Under the pieces are notes generated by a model. The model was not told the origin of the DNA and made no database searches. It saw only the letters and a list, made by a program, of their open reading frames with translations. DNA of 64,000 bases, taken from Bradyrhizobium sp. NAS80.1 (GTDB taxonomy: Bacteria; Pseudomonadota; Alphaproteobacteria; Rhizobiales; Xanthobacteraceae). The position numbers and the translations under genes were made by a program. Where the stretch lies: positions 1 through 64,000 of the forward strand of contig NZ_LGHL01000017.1 of NCBI RefSeq assembly GCF_001908205.1, written 5' to 3'. This document shows, piece by piece, positions 34,157 through 44,000 of the stretch; positions within the stretch are counted from its first letter, which is position 1; each line of letters starts with the position of its first letter.

Positions 34157-34844
34157 GAAGTCTGCAAAGGATGGAGCCGCTCCGCGCCGCCGTGGCGCCA
34201 AGGCCGTTGTCGTCGACATCGAGACCGAGCGCAATCTCGTGATGCGCGTTCTCTTGCACAGCCCCAAGGATACGCTGGCCGGCCTCGTCGCGGTCGCCGC
34301 CATCAGCGCCATCGTTGCAAATGCGCTGTTCCTCCAGACCGGCCGGCACCCGGCGCCGATGTTCGGTACCGTGATCAATCTTCCAGCACCATCCGCGCTG
34401 TCGAACCCGATGCCGCGTCCGCGTCCCGTCGGCGCCGACACGTCGCCGCTCGAGCCGAAGGCGACTGAGTTTCGTGCCGAGCCGAAGCCCGCCGAGAGGC
34501 CGCCGGAGAAGCCGGTCGAGGCGCCCGCATCGACGCCGCGCTCAAGCGATCCTCTGACCAATCTGGTCAAGGCAACGGCTTCGACGCCGCCCTCCGCCGC
34601 CATCGCGCGTCCGCCAGCACCTGTTCCGGTGCAGCAGAGCCCGGCCGCGCGGCGTATCGCCGGCGTGCAGCGCGCGCTGTCCGAATATGGCTACGGGAAT
34701 TTGAAGGTCACGGGCGCGATGAGCGGCGAGACTCAGGCCGCGATCCAGAAGTTTGAGCGCGAGCACAAGATGCAGGTCACCGGGCTGGTGTCCGATCGCC
34801 TGCTGCGCGAACTCGGGGCCGCGATCGGCCATCCGGTCGAATAG
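34149..34844 (+). CDS. Membrane-anchored peptidoglycan-binding domain protein
   Basis: This 231-residue protein starts at a GTG overlapping the kinase gene. It has a basic cytoplasmic N-terminus, one membrane helix (about 42-62, LAGLVAVAAISAIVANALFL), a Pro/Ala-rich periplasmic linker and a C-terminal PG-binding-1 domain (about 165-228, IAGVQRALSEYGYGNLKVTG, then QAAIQKFEREHKMQVTG). It probably tethers the envelope to the cell wall. The overlap suggests that the kinase and this protein act together, for example in sensing wall or division state. Confidence 0.85.
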   Translation: MPKKSAKDGAAPRRRGAKAVVVDIETERNLVMRVLLHSPKDTLAGLVAVAAISAIVANALFLQTGRHPAPMFGTVINLPAPSALSNPMPRPRPVGADTSPLEPKATEFRAEPKPAERPPEKPVEAPASTPRSSDPLTNLVKATASTPPSAAIARPPAPVPVQQSPAARRIAGVQRALSEYGYGNLKVTGAMSGETQAAIQKFEREHKMQVTGLVSDRLLRELGAAIGHPVE

Positions 34845-34901
34845 TTGTCACGCTTGCGCGGAGGCTGGTGCTCAACCCGGCACTGGCCTATCGTGCGTTT
34901 C

Positions 34902-35246
34902 ATGCGTTTGAAATCAAACATCTGGGTCTCAGCCTATCTGCGCCGGTGCCACACCGAGGGCGTGTTCGGCGCGGTGCGCCGTCGCGGCGCCGAGGAGGCG
35001 GGCGCGGTGTTCGTGAAGGTATCGCTGCTCGACGGTAACGCGATGCTCTACGTGCCGGCGCCGCAGACCGTCTACGAAGACGGCCGACCGATCGATCGCT
35101 TCTTCGTGCCGGCCGCCCCGCAGCCGATGCCGGAGCAGGCCGTCGAGGAGCGGCTGACCAAGGAGATCCGCTTCGATCCGGATGCCTGGATCGTTGAGAC
35201 CGAAGACCGCGCGGGGCGGCACTTCCTCGAGCTGGCGCGGGTTTGA
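34902..35246 (+). CDS. DUF1491 family protein
   Basis: A 114-residue soluble protein (ATG at 34902, product MRLKSNIWVSAYLRRC). It contains the motifs expected of DUF1491: VSAYLRRCHTEGVFGAVRRRG, VSLLDGNAMLYVPAP, RFFVPAAPQP and DAWIVETEDRAGRHFLE. A longer frame reaches back to 34845, but the extra part has no matching composition. The family is common in alphaproteobacteria and its function is unknown. Confidence 0.88.
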   Translation: MRLKSNIWVSAYLRRCHTEGVFGAVRRRGAEEAGAVFVKVSLLDGNAMLYVPAPQTVYEDGRPIDRFFVPAAPQPMPEQAVEERLTKEIRFDPDAWIVETEDRAGRHFLELARV

Positions 35247-35476
35247 GCACCGAAGCATTTTCCTGCCTGATCGGATCGAGCGGGAATCTCAATGTGGCGC
35301 AATCGTGATGAAGCTGCCGACGCGCGTGCGGCAAATTCGCATACAATTGAAACCAGACGGAATCTCTCGCGTGATTCAGCCGTCAGATTTGAACACTGGC
35401 GCGAGTACCAACAGACACAATAATCCGGTATACTCACCAAGCCGAAATCTTCAACTTGGTTCGAGAGAACGCCGCC

Positions 35477-37447
35477 ATGGCCAACGCAACGCGAAGCACG
35501 CCCGGCAAAACGTTCAAGGTGGAAAACGACACCACCGGTGCATTTTGGCACAATAGCGCTCACAACACGCTGCCGCCTCCCGACATGATGGGCGCTTACA
35601 TGCGCAATCGTCCGGTTCCGGCCCATCCCGTGAAGGGTTGCAAGGCCTGGATCATCGGCAGTGGCATCGCGGGCCTCGCGGCTGCGTTCTACATGATCCG
35701 CGATGCCGGCATGGCCGGTGAGGACATCACCATCCTGGATGCGTTGCATGTCGAGGGCGGGTCGCTCGACGGCGCGGGCGATCCCGAGAACGGCTACATC
35801 ATTCGCGGCGGCCGCGAAATGAACTGGAACTACGACAACCTGTGGGACATGTTCCAGGATGTGCAGGCGCTCGAACTGCCCGCAGGTTACAGCGTCCTCG
35901 ATGAATATCGTCTCGTCAACGACAACGATCCAAACTTCTCCAAATCGCGGCTGATGCACAAGCGGGGTCAGATCCGTGATTTTTCGACGCTCGGGCTTTC
36001 AAAGCCGCAACAGTGGGAATTGATCAGGCTGCTGCTGAAACGCAAGGAGGACCTCGACGACGTCACCATCGAGCAATATTTCAGCGCGGGCTTCCTCGAG
36101 ACCAATTTCTGGTATCTCTGGCGATCAATGTTCGCATTCGAGAACTGGCAGAGCCTCCTGGAAATGAAGCTCTACATGCATCGCTTTCTCGACGCGATCG
36201 ACGGGTTGACGGACCTGTCTGCCCTCGTTTTCCCGAAGTACAATCAGTACGACAGTTTTGTTCGCCCACTTGCGAAACATCTGCGCGAGCGGGACGTAAA
36301 GCTGCAATTCGACACGCGTGTCTACGATCTCGACATGAACGTCGAAGGCGATACGCGCACCGTGACTGCAATCAGGGCGAAGGTGGGTGGCGTGGATGCG
36401 ACCATTGCCGTCGGTCCGCAGGACAGGGTCTACGCACTGACAGGGTCGATGACCGAGGGCACCGCCTACGGCGACATGGACCATGCCCCGGTGCTGAAAC
36501 GCGGCAAGCACGAACCGGGCGACGACAGCGACTGGGCGCTGTGGAAGAACCTTGCAAAAAAGTCTCCGGTCTTCGGCAAGCCTGAGAAATTTTACGGCAA
36601 TGTCGATCGCTCGATGTGGGAATCGGTGACGCTGACCTGCAAGCCGTCGCCCTTCGTCGAAAAGCTGAAAGAGCTTTCGGTCAACGATCCCTATTCGGGC
36701 AAGACTGTGACTGGCGGCGTCATCACCTTCACCGACTCGAACTGGGTGATGAGCTTCACCTGTAATCGTCAACCGCACTTCCCGACCCAGCCCAACGACG
36801 TTCTGGTGGTCTGGGTTTATGCCCTGCTCATGGACAAGGAGGGCAACTTCGTGAAAAAGCCGATGCCCGCCTGCACCGGGCGCGAGATCCTTGCCGAGCT
36901 CTGCTATCATCTCGGCATCGAGGGGCAACTTGACGATGTGGTGGCGAATACGAAGGTGAGGCTCGCTCTGATGCCTTACATCACCGCGATGTTCATGCCG
37001 CGCGCGGCGGGCGATCGGCCGCACGTTGTCCCCGCCGGCTGCACCAATCTCGGCCTGATGGGTCAATTCGTGGAAACGTCGAACGACGTCATCTTCACGA
37101 TGGATAGTTCGATTCGTACGGCGCGCGTAGCGGTGTACACGTTGATGAACCTGCCGAAGCAGGTTCCGGACGTCAGCCCGACGCAATACGATGTTCGCAA
37201 CATCCTGAAGGCCGCCCGCGCGCTGAACAATGGCGAGCCTTTCCCGGGCGAACGCTTGCTGCACCGGCTATTGGACAAAACCTATTATGCTCACATCCTG
37301 CCGCCGCTACCCGAGCCCGAGGGCGCCAGGCGCGAGATGGCCGAGGGCGAGCTGACAGGATTTTTTGGCAAAGGCAATCAATTGCTCGACGCCGTCTCGA
37401 GTTGGCTCGAGCGGATCCGTGAAAACGTCACCGCACGCAAGACCTAG
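35477..37447 (+). CDS. ohyA: Oleate hydratase
   Basis: This 656-residue FAD-dependent enzyme adds water to the cis double bond of oleic and related fatty acids. The start is the ATG at 35477 (product [10 protein letters not shown]). The nucleotide-binding loop GSGIAGLA lies at residues 61-68. The oleate hydratase motifs follow: [35 protein letters not shown], and later [11 protein letters not shown] and [15 protein letters not shown]. The length is typical. In bacteria it protects membranes from unsaturated fatty acids. It has no operon partner, and its base composition is somewhat lower in GC than its neighbours. Confidence 0.94.
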   Translation: MANATRSTPGKTFKVENDTTGAFWHNSAHNTLPPPDMMGAYMRNRPVPAHPVKGCKAWIIGSGIAGLAAAFYMIRDAGMAGEDITILDALHVEGGSLDGAGDPENGYIIRGGREMNWNYDNLWDMFQDVQALELPAGYSVLDEYRLVNDNDPNFSKSRLMHKRGQIRDFSTLGLSKPQQWELIRLLLKRKEDLDDVTIEQYFSAGFLETNFWYLWRSMFAFENWQSLLEMKLYMHRFLDAIDGLTDLSALVFPKYNQYDSFVRPLAKHLRERDVKLQFDTRVYDLDMNVEGDTRTVTAIRAKVGGVDATIAVGPQDRVYALTGSMTEGTAYGDMDHAPVLKRGKHEPGDDSDWALWKNLAKKSPVFGKPEKFYGNVDRSMWESVTLTCKPSPFVEKLKELSVNDPYSGKTVTGGVITFTDSNWVMSFTCNRQPHFPTQPNDVLVVWVYALLMDKEGNFVKKPMPACTGREILAELCYHLGIEGQLDDVVANTKVRLALMPYITAMFMPRAAGDRPHVVPAGCTNLGLMGQFVETSNDVIFTMDSSIRTARVAVYTLMNLPKQVPDVSPTQYDVRNILKAARALNNGEPFPGERLLHRLLDKTYYAHILPPLPEPEGARREMAEGELTGFFGKGNQLLDAVSSWLERIRENVTARKT

Positions 37448-37698
37448 AGCTTGCCTTGGTCGCGGCGCCGGTCGCGGCAACAGCTAATCGTTGAACACCC
37501 TGGGAGCGTCTGATACGTTTCCTCCATGATGACCATCCTCAATATCGATTCGATCTTTTTCCTGAACCGCTGATGCGGCGCGCACCAAGCGGGTAAGCTA
37601 CGGCAAGTGGCGTTTTGCCACTCCTTCCAGGATCAGAACCGGCCAATAGTCCTGCTGCGAGCGGGAGATGGTCTGGCCAAGCGATACGAGGATTTCCC

Positions 37699-38511
37699 AT
37701 GTCTGCTGATGCACAGCCGCGCGCGCTTTCGCGTGCGCAGATCGAACGCTTCGTCCGTGATGGCTTCGTCAGAGTTGAGCGAGCTTTTTCTCCTGAACTC
37801 GCGGCGGCGGGCCGCGCCATTCTCTGGCGCAACTTGCCTTGCAAGCCTGACGATCCTGCCTCATGGACGCATCCTGTTGTCCGGCTCGGCGAATATCATG
37901 ACGAGCCGTTCGAACGGGCAGTCAACAGCCCTGTTCTCCACGTAGCTTTTGACCAACTTGTCGGAACAGGGCGCTGGTGGCCACGCCGGAGTCTCGGGAC
38001 TTTTCCGGTGCGCTTTCCTCATTCCGATGATCCTCGGGATACAGGATGGCACGTCGATGTAAGCTTTCCTGGGCCAACGAGTAGTTGGGAGGAGAGAAAA
38101 GACTTCTCGGATTGGCGCGCCAACCTCACGTCGCACGGGCGCGCGCTCCTGATGCTGTTTCTCTTCTCTGACGTTGGAGAGAACGACGCACCAACGCGTA
38201 TCAAGGTTGGATCCCATCGGGATGTCGCAAGATTGCTCCATCCGGCCGGCGACGATGGGCTGTCTCATCACGAGTTGGGTAAATTCGGTGCGGAATTGCA
38301 GAGCCTGGAAGCACTGGCGACGGGGTGTGCGGGCGATGTCTATCTCTGCCATCCATTCCTCGTGCATGCGGCGCAGATGCATCGGGGCAGAGAGCCGCGT
38401 TTCCTGGCCCAGCCGCCGCTCCATCCAAGAGAGGCATTCCGGCTAGATCGCGCGGACGAAGCATATTCGCCGGTCGAGATGGCGATCAGGCGGGCACTGC
38501 AGGAGGGCTGA
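37699..38511 (+). CDS. Phytanoyl-CoA dioxygenase (PhyH) family protein
   Basis: This 270-residue protein (ATG at 37699, product MSADAQPRAL) resembles non-haem iron, 2-oxoglutarate-dependent PhyH-type dioxygenases. The start FVRDGFVRVERAFSPELA is the family opening. A candidate iron motif HVDVSF gives His and Asp, and the distal His lies in FLVHAAQMHRG, where an Arg after it could hold 2-oxoglutarate. The substrate is unknown. It follows oleate hydratase on the same strand after 250 bases and need not be co-transcribed. Confidence 0.85.
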   Translation: MSADAQPRALSRAQIERFVRDGFVRVERAFSPELAAAGRAILWRNLPCKPDDPASWTHPVVRLGEYHDEPFERAVNSPVLHVAFDQLVGTGRWWPRRSLGTFPVRFPHSDDPRDTGWHVDVSFPGPTSSWEERKDFSDWRANLTSHGRALLMLFLFSDVGENDAPTRIKVGSHRDVARLLHPAGDDGLSHHELGKFGAELQSLEALATGCAGDVYLCHPFLVHAAQMHRGREPRFLAQPPLHPREAFRLDRADEAYSPVEMAIRRALQEG

Positions 38512-38520
38512 AGCAGCGGT

Positions 38521-38547
38521 GGGGCAACCAGCTGCGTTGCCCCTTCG
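38521..38547. terminator. Terminator-like hairpin between convergent genes
   Basis: A perfect 8-bp stem GGGGCAAC / GTTGCCCC (38521-38528 and 38536-38543) with a seven-base loop lies ten bases after the dioxygenase stop, in the gap between convergent genes. There is no proper U-tract, so termination efficiency is uncertain. Confidence 0.5.
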
Positions 38548-38575
38548 TCGCTCCCCGATTTTGCGGTTGCTCAGC

Positions 38576-39553
38576 CTAGCGATCTGATGATCCGCCGGAG
38601 CCTGTCCGCACCGCAGGCGCAGAGCCAGGCTGCACGCCCGGCCGCGTCTGGCTTGCGCCAGCGCGCGCGCGCTGGCGTTCGCTGTCATGTAGCGACGACT
38701 GGTATTTTGCGCGCGTGACTGCGAGCGTGGAGTCGCGCCAGGCCGCCAGCATCACCAGCGCGGAGCGGTCGCTGAGGCGGTCGTAGAGCCGCGACAGCCG
38801 GTACACGTTGTTCACCGACGTGCCGATCTCCGGCTTGAAGAACAGCAGAATGCGCTGGAAGTTCGGGCTTGGCATGTCAAGCGCGCGGGCGGCGACCGCA
38901 AGCGCTTCGCCGCCGGGATCGTCGACGATTTGGGCCGCGACGCGCGAGGGCAGGATCAGGCTGTCGCCGAGCTCGAGAGCGAAATTCTCGACATCATTGG
39001 CGATCGCCGCCATCTCAAGGATCTGGATCGCACGCTTGGCGCGCGCGGTCGGAATGCGCGGCGCGGCCTTGAGCGGGGTCTGCGCCAGATTGTGCAGGAT
39101 CAGCGCGCGCTCGGATGCGCCGGCGCGGAAGAACATGTCGTGGATCTCGGCGGCGTCCTTCGGCTGCATCGCCATGTTCGAGGCCATACGCAGCTCGGCG
39201 TCTGTCGGCGCGCGGACCGGCGAGGGGGCCGGGGACGGGGAGGGTAATTCGCGTGCGAGCGGAACGCGGCGGCCTTCCTGGGCGGCCGAGAGCCCGAGCT
39301 TCTGCATGATCGGGGCGGGCGTCGAGGGATAGATCGCAAGCCGCGCCTTGACGACGGCGCGCGTCGCATCGTCGACCTGGTCGATCAGCCGTGTCGCAAG
39401 CTCGACGAACTGGCGCTGTTCATCCTCGTTGTGGCTGCTCGCCTGGACATAGAGGTCGGTCAGCACGCGCAAGAGCGTCGGACGGATGTCGACGCCTTCG
39501 CGACGGGAGAGGGTCATCAGCCCGTCGAATCCGGGGAACAGCGACTTGGTCAT
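38576..39553 (-). CDS. DUF2336 domain protein, second copy
   Basis: This 325-residue soluble helical protein is related to the DUF2336 protein at 114-1214. It has an N-terminal helical part (SRREGVDIRPTLLRVLTDLY, QFVELATRLIDQVDDATR), a Pro-rich linker, further HEAT-like helices (RAKRAIQILEMAAIANDVEN, DSLILPSRVAAQIVDDPGGE) and a disordered Arg/Ser-rich C-terminus. Function is unknown. A complete CtrA box lies 55 bases before its start, so cell-cycle control is likely. Confidence 0.75.
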   Translation of the reverse strand: MTKSLFPGFDGLMTLSRREGVDIRPTLLRVLTDLYVQASSHNEDEQRQFVELATRLIDQVDDATRAVVKARLAIYPSTPAPIMQKLGLSAAQEGRRVPLARELPSPSPAPSPVRAPTDAELRMASNMAMQPKDAAEIHDMFFRAGASERALILHNLAQTPLKAAPRIPTARAKRAIQILEMAAIANDVENFALELGDSLILPSRVAAQIVDDPGGEALAVAARALDMPSPNFQRILLFFKPEIGTSVNNVYRLSRLYDRLSDRSALVMLAAWRDSTLAVTRAKYQSSLHDSERQRARAGASQTRPGVQPGSAPAVRTGSGGSSDR

Positions 39554-39607
39554 GGAGAGATACGCGACCTGGAAAACATACTCGCCGCGAACCTATCGCA
39601 GGTTCTT

Positions 39608-39622
39608 TTAAAGGCTCGTTAA
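39608..39622. promoter_or_regulatory. CtrA binding box
   Basis: TTAAAGGCTCGTTAA is an exact TTAA-N7-TTAA site, the full recognition sequence of the cell-cycle regulator CtrA. It lies 55 bases upstream of the ATG of the second DUF2336 gene (read leftwards), overlapping the expected promoter. Confidence 0.75.
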
Positions 39623-39731
39623 GGAAAACGAGGCGTGAAGCCGACCGCATGCATTTGAGGTGTTCGTGCCGCAACGGGACGCGGGTGGACCGCCCGTGCG
39701 GTTACGGGCAGGCCAGCACGTTTACATCTCG

Positions 39732-39739
39732 TTAACCAT
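39732..39739 (+). promoter_or_regulatory. CtrA half-site, TTAACCAT
   Basis: The octamer TTAACCAT is the half-site form of the CtrA motif common in alphaproteobacterial cell-cycle promoters. It lies 68 bases upstream of the small gene at 39808 and 110 bases from the full box at 39608, in the same divergent intergenic region. Confidence 0.45.
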
Positions 39740-39807
39740 GAACTGATCTTAATGACTGCATGTTGCATCAGCGCGTTTGGTCGCGCGGCAATTGATAGAG
39801 AGCTGAC

Positions 39808-39996
39808 ATGGGGACCATCATCGAATTTCCGGCCGGTCGCCGGGCAGGCTCGTCGGGCGATGCCACACCGCGCACGGAAACGGGAACGGTTCTGATCCTC
39901 CCCGTGATCCGCATCGAGCGCCAGAGCGACGAAACCAGTGGCGATCGTGGGCCAGAGCAGGGCACAGCGCCGGGGCGCCGTCGTCGTCGCCGCTGA
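39808..39996 (+). CDS. Small basic-tailed protein, unrecognised family
   Basis: A 62-residue frame with ATG at 39808 begins MGTIIEFPAGRRAG, contains a hydrophobic strand TVLILPVIRIER and ends in a run of six arginines. The opening GTIIEFP is, from memory, common among small proteins of this bacterial group. There is no signal peptide. The next gene begins 16 bases after its stop, so the two could be co-transcribed. Function is unknown. Confidence 0.6.
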   Translation: MGTIIEFPAGRRAGSSGDATPRTETGTVLILPVIRIERQSDETSGDRGPEQGTAPGRRRRRR

Positions 39997-40012
39997 TATC
40001 CGGCTTGGTGTC

Positions 40013-40774
40013 ATGCCGGAAACCACCCCCCAGATCCGACCCATCGTATCGGTCGTCCTGCTCGCACTGCTAGGCGCGACGCTCGGTGCCTGCAGTGGCG
40101 GCGATTTTGGCCGCACCCGCGCCGACATGCGCAGCGACGACATGCATCGCTGGCTGGGAGCTGAAGTCACCTCCAGCGTTGGTCTCAGAGCGTCGCAGTT
40201 CCAGCTCACCGACGAGGAGCGCCAGCTTCGCGATCTCGCTTATCCCATGATCGAACCGCCGCTGTCGCGGCCGGCCTGGAAGAGCGTGTTCGGCGACTAC
40301 AAGCCGTTGCCCTCGCCCTGGCGGCAGCAGATCGTGTTCGACCGTACCATGTACGGACGCACACTGATCGACGAGCCGCACCGCTCGCATTCCTCGCGTT
40401 ATGCGCAGCTGATCGAGGACGTGCGCAACGACATCACCCGTTTCGAGCCGTTCTTCGCCTCCGCGATCCGCGTCATCGACCTCGACAGGAAGCGCAATGC
40501 CAGCATGGCGCGCGTCTCCGATCTCTCGCCGAGAGAGAGGGACGACGCCGTCGCCCGCATGCAGGAGAACTCGCTGATCGTTCAGTGGGTGCAGCAATGC
40601 CTGGAGCAGCGCGTCTCGTCCTATCGCTGGGCGCTCGAGCGGCTGGTGATCCAGGCGCCCGACGGCATGGCCGCCGATGCCGACCGCCTGATCGGCGAGC
40701 TCGCAGCCCAGACCGCCAACCCGCCGGTCGCGGCACAGCCGCCCTACGGCCGCGCGGTCGTCGTGAAGGGCTGA
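40013..40774 (+). CDS. Outer-membrane or periplasmic lipoprotein, unknown function
   Basis: This 253-residue protein (ATG at 40013, product MPETTPQIRP) has a lipoprotein signal: hydrophobic VSVVLLALLGATL followed by the lipobox LGAC with Cys28 or so. The mature part is helical and charged (LTDEERQLRDLAYPMIEP, ENSLIVQWVQQCLEQRVSSY). The residues after the Cys are SGGD; an Asp is not at +2, so sorting to the outer membrane is plausible. I do not recognise a family. It follows the small arginine-tailed gene after 16 bases. Confidence 0.78.
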   Translation: MPETTPQIRPIVSVVLLALLGATLGACSGGDFGRTRADMRSDDMHRWLGAEVTSSVGLRASQFQLTDEERQLRDLAYPMIEPPLSRPAWKSVFGDYKPLPSPWRQQIVFDRTMYGRTLIDEPHRSHSSRYAQLIEDVRNDITRFEPFFASAIRVIDLDRKRNASMARVSDLSPRERDDAVARMQENSLIVQWVQQCLEQRVSSYRWALERLVIQAPDGMAADADRLIGELAAQTANPPVAAQPPYGRAVVVKG

Positions 40775-41007
40775 TCACAACCTATAATTGTGGTACGTCC
40801 AGCGCTTCGCCGGCATTCAGGCCCGCGACCAATGCGACGAACAGCGAGATCAACGCACGCAGCATCCACCGGCCCCTGGGGAGCTGCCGGCCACCGCTAA
40901 CCCTTTCGCCCATCTCCCGCGACCGCATTGATTGGCGCTTGTCCTCCCAAGCGATAAGGATAGGATAATTCCGTTTCTTCAAGTCATTTTTCCAAAGGTC
41001 TTTCAAG

Positions 41008-44000
41008 ATGAGCTTAGACGCCACGAGTCCGTTTAAGAGCCGTCTGGACTTCACTCTACCCCCAAAGCTGCTGGCTCTTGCCGTTCTGCTGGGATCGAGC
41101 GGTTCGGCCGCCGCGCTGACCAAGGAGGCGGCGATCGAGAACTGCCGGATGACCGTCGGCAAACCCATCGTGCAGGCCTGCATGCGTGCCGGCGGCGGAC
41201 CCAAGGGCGGAGCCAATCTCGAAGCCTGCCGCGCCAAGGCCTCGCCTCAGGTGAAGGCCTGCGTGCTTGCCGCGCTCAACGCCGCGAACGGCCGCGCCAA
41301 CGTTGCGGTCGAGCTCCCGAAGGAGGTGGCGCCCAAGCTGGATCCGGGTGCTGCGCTGCCGAAGGATTTCATCGCGCCGCCTCGTACTATCTCCGACATC
41401 ACGGCCATCCTCGATGGCGAGAAGCCTGACGAGAAGATGATAGCGGAACTGAAGTCGGACGCCGATGCCGCTCCGACGGGGAAGGAGTCGCGTGAGGATC
41501 TCGCGCAGTTCTATTTCGATCGCGCCAATGCGCGCTCGCAGCTCGGCCGGCTCGCCGAGGCTCTCGCCGATGCCAACAAGGCCGTAGAGGTAGGACGTGG
41601 TGCCGTCAGCCCGAACATGATGGGGCGGATGATGCAGCTCCAGTCGCAGCAGTATGCTCTTGCCGGTGATCCCAAGCGTGCGCTCGAGGTCATGCAGAGA
41701 CTCTTGCGCGAGTCGGCCGGCGCGCCCGGCGCAAAGGGATATCAGTTCAACGCCAATCGCACAGTTGCGGCCATTCTCATCCAGATGGGTGACATCGCCC
41801 AGGCCGAGGCCTATCTGCGCCGGAGTCTGACCGCGATCCAGGAGCCGCGCACCAGCGGACTTCCGAGGTGGCGTGCCTTCTATGCCAGGTTCGGCCAGAC
41901 CTGGGAGGGCGAGATCGAGATTACCCGTGGCCAGATTTTTGAGGCGAGAGGCCAGTTCGCCGAGGCCGAGGCCGCTTATCGCGCCGCGGAGGTGCGCAAG
42001 CGCGCCGGCAACAAGGCCGTGTTGGAGTCGGACAATCCGCCCGCGGAAACCGTTCTGCTGCAGACGGTCGACAGCATGATTTTGAATGAGGCGCGCATGA
42101 AAGCGAGGCAGGGTCGTCTCGCCGAAGCCGAGGTCGACGCGCGTCGGGCGCTGTTGTCGCGCTTGAAGGACACCGGCAAATACAATCCCGTGACGCCGCG
42201 CTTCGTGATGGGATTGGCCGGCATCTTGGTCGACCAGGGCCGTTACGACGAAGCCGAGCAACTGGGCCGCGTCGCGCTCGAGATCGCCAAGACGGTCGGC
42301 GTGCCGGACGACTCGCAATCCACGGTGCAGATGTTGTCCACGCTCGCTGGCATTCTGAATCTGCAGCGCAAAAATGCCGAGGCGAACGAGATGTTCGCGC
42401 AGATCGACAAGGCGATCGCCAATTGGGAGCCGCAGCGACGTCAGGTCATCGAGCTCAATCCAGCGCGCATTGTCGCGCTCTATAATTCCGGCCAGTTGGA
42501 GGCCGGCATCGCGGCCGCTGAGCAGCTGGTCAAGAAGCAGATCGGGCGGGTCGGCGAAAATCACTTCAACACCGCTTCGGCGCGCGGCACGCTGGCGGTC
42601 GGCCTGATGCGTGCGAAGCGCGACGCCGACGCCATCCGGGAATTCAAGGCCGCCATCCCGATCATGATGGCGAACGCCAACGAGAACGCCGACGACGAGA
42701 ACACGTCCGTGGTGGCCGCGCGCAGCCAGCGGCTGCAAACGATCGTCGAGAGCTATCTGCTGCTGCTCGCCCGGGCCGAAGGAACCGGCAGCGGCGTCGG
42801 CGAGGAGACCTTCAGTCTGGCTGATGCCGTTCGCGGCCGCTCGGTGCAGCAAGCACTGGCCGCCTCGAGCGCGCGCGCGGCAGCCAAGGATCCCGCGCTC
42901 GCCGAGCTCGTGCGCAAGGAGCAGGATCTGACCAAGCAGGTCAATGCCCAGCTCGGTACGCTCAACAACGTCCTCGCCATTCCCTCGACGGAACGCGACG
43001 AGAAGGGGGCTCAGCAGATCCAGGCATCGATCGCGGCATTGCGCGGCGAACGCGACAAGGCGCGCCAGGAGATCAAGCAGAAATTCCCGACCTACGCCGA
43101 CCTCGTCTCGCCCAAACCGCCGAGCGTTGCCGAGATCCGCGCGACGCTTGGCGACAACGAGGCCATGCTGTCCTTCTATTTCGGCCAGAACGGTAGCTTC
43201 GTCTGGGCCGTGCCCAAGTCGGGCCCGGTTGCGTTCGCCGCTGTCAAGGCGAAGATCGGCGACATCGAGACCAAGATCCGCAAGCTGCGCGAGGCGTTGG
43301 AGCCGCAGGCTGCGATGATCTCGGACATTCCGCCGTTCGATCTCAAGCTCGGCTACGAGCTCTATGAGCTGCTGCTGAAGCCGATCGAGAGCGGATGGAG
43401 GCCGGCCAAGAATCTCATCGTTGTGACCAACGGCGCGCTCGGTCTGTTGCCTCTGTCGCTGTTGCCGACGGCACCGGCCGAAGTGGCCGCGGATGAGGAT
43501 CCGCTCTTCATCGGCTATCGCAACGTGCCATGGCTCGCGCGAACCCATGCCGTGTCGACTGTGCCCTCGGCGGCGGCCCTGCGCACGCTGCGGCAGCTGC
43601 CGCCGGGCAAGCCCGGCCGCGGCGACCTCGTGGCGTTCGGCGATCCCTATTTCAACAGGGATCAGCAGGATGAAGCGGAAGGCGGAGGGGAGAAGGTTCA
43701 GGTCGCCGCCGCCGGCGGTAACGCGACCCGCGGCGGGCCGCTGAAGCGGCGCAACAGCCCGAAGCTCGAGGGGGTCGACAGCGCCGAGATCGGTCTGTTG
43801 CCCCGGCTTCCCGACACTGCGGACGAGTTGAAATCAATCGCGCTGGCGCTGCAGGCGGATCCTTCGAAGGTGCTGTTCCTCGGCAAGAACGCGGCCGAGA
43901 GCACGGTCAAGACGATGAACCTCTCCGGCTTCAAGATCCTGGCGTTCGCGACCCATGGTCTCGTCCCCGGCGAGCTCAACGGATTGACGCAGCCGGCGCT

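Noticed and set aside
40782..40865. 27-residue hydrophobic peptide on the minus strand before the CHAT gene
   Set aside because: A single short hydrophobic stretch with no clear ribosome site or conserved context; chance is as likely as a real small protein.
41056..43548. 830-codon open frame antisense to the CHAT gene
   Set aside because: The sense protein has clear TPR and CHAT domains with catalytic residues. The antisense product has no recognisable features.
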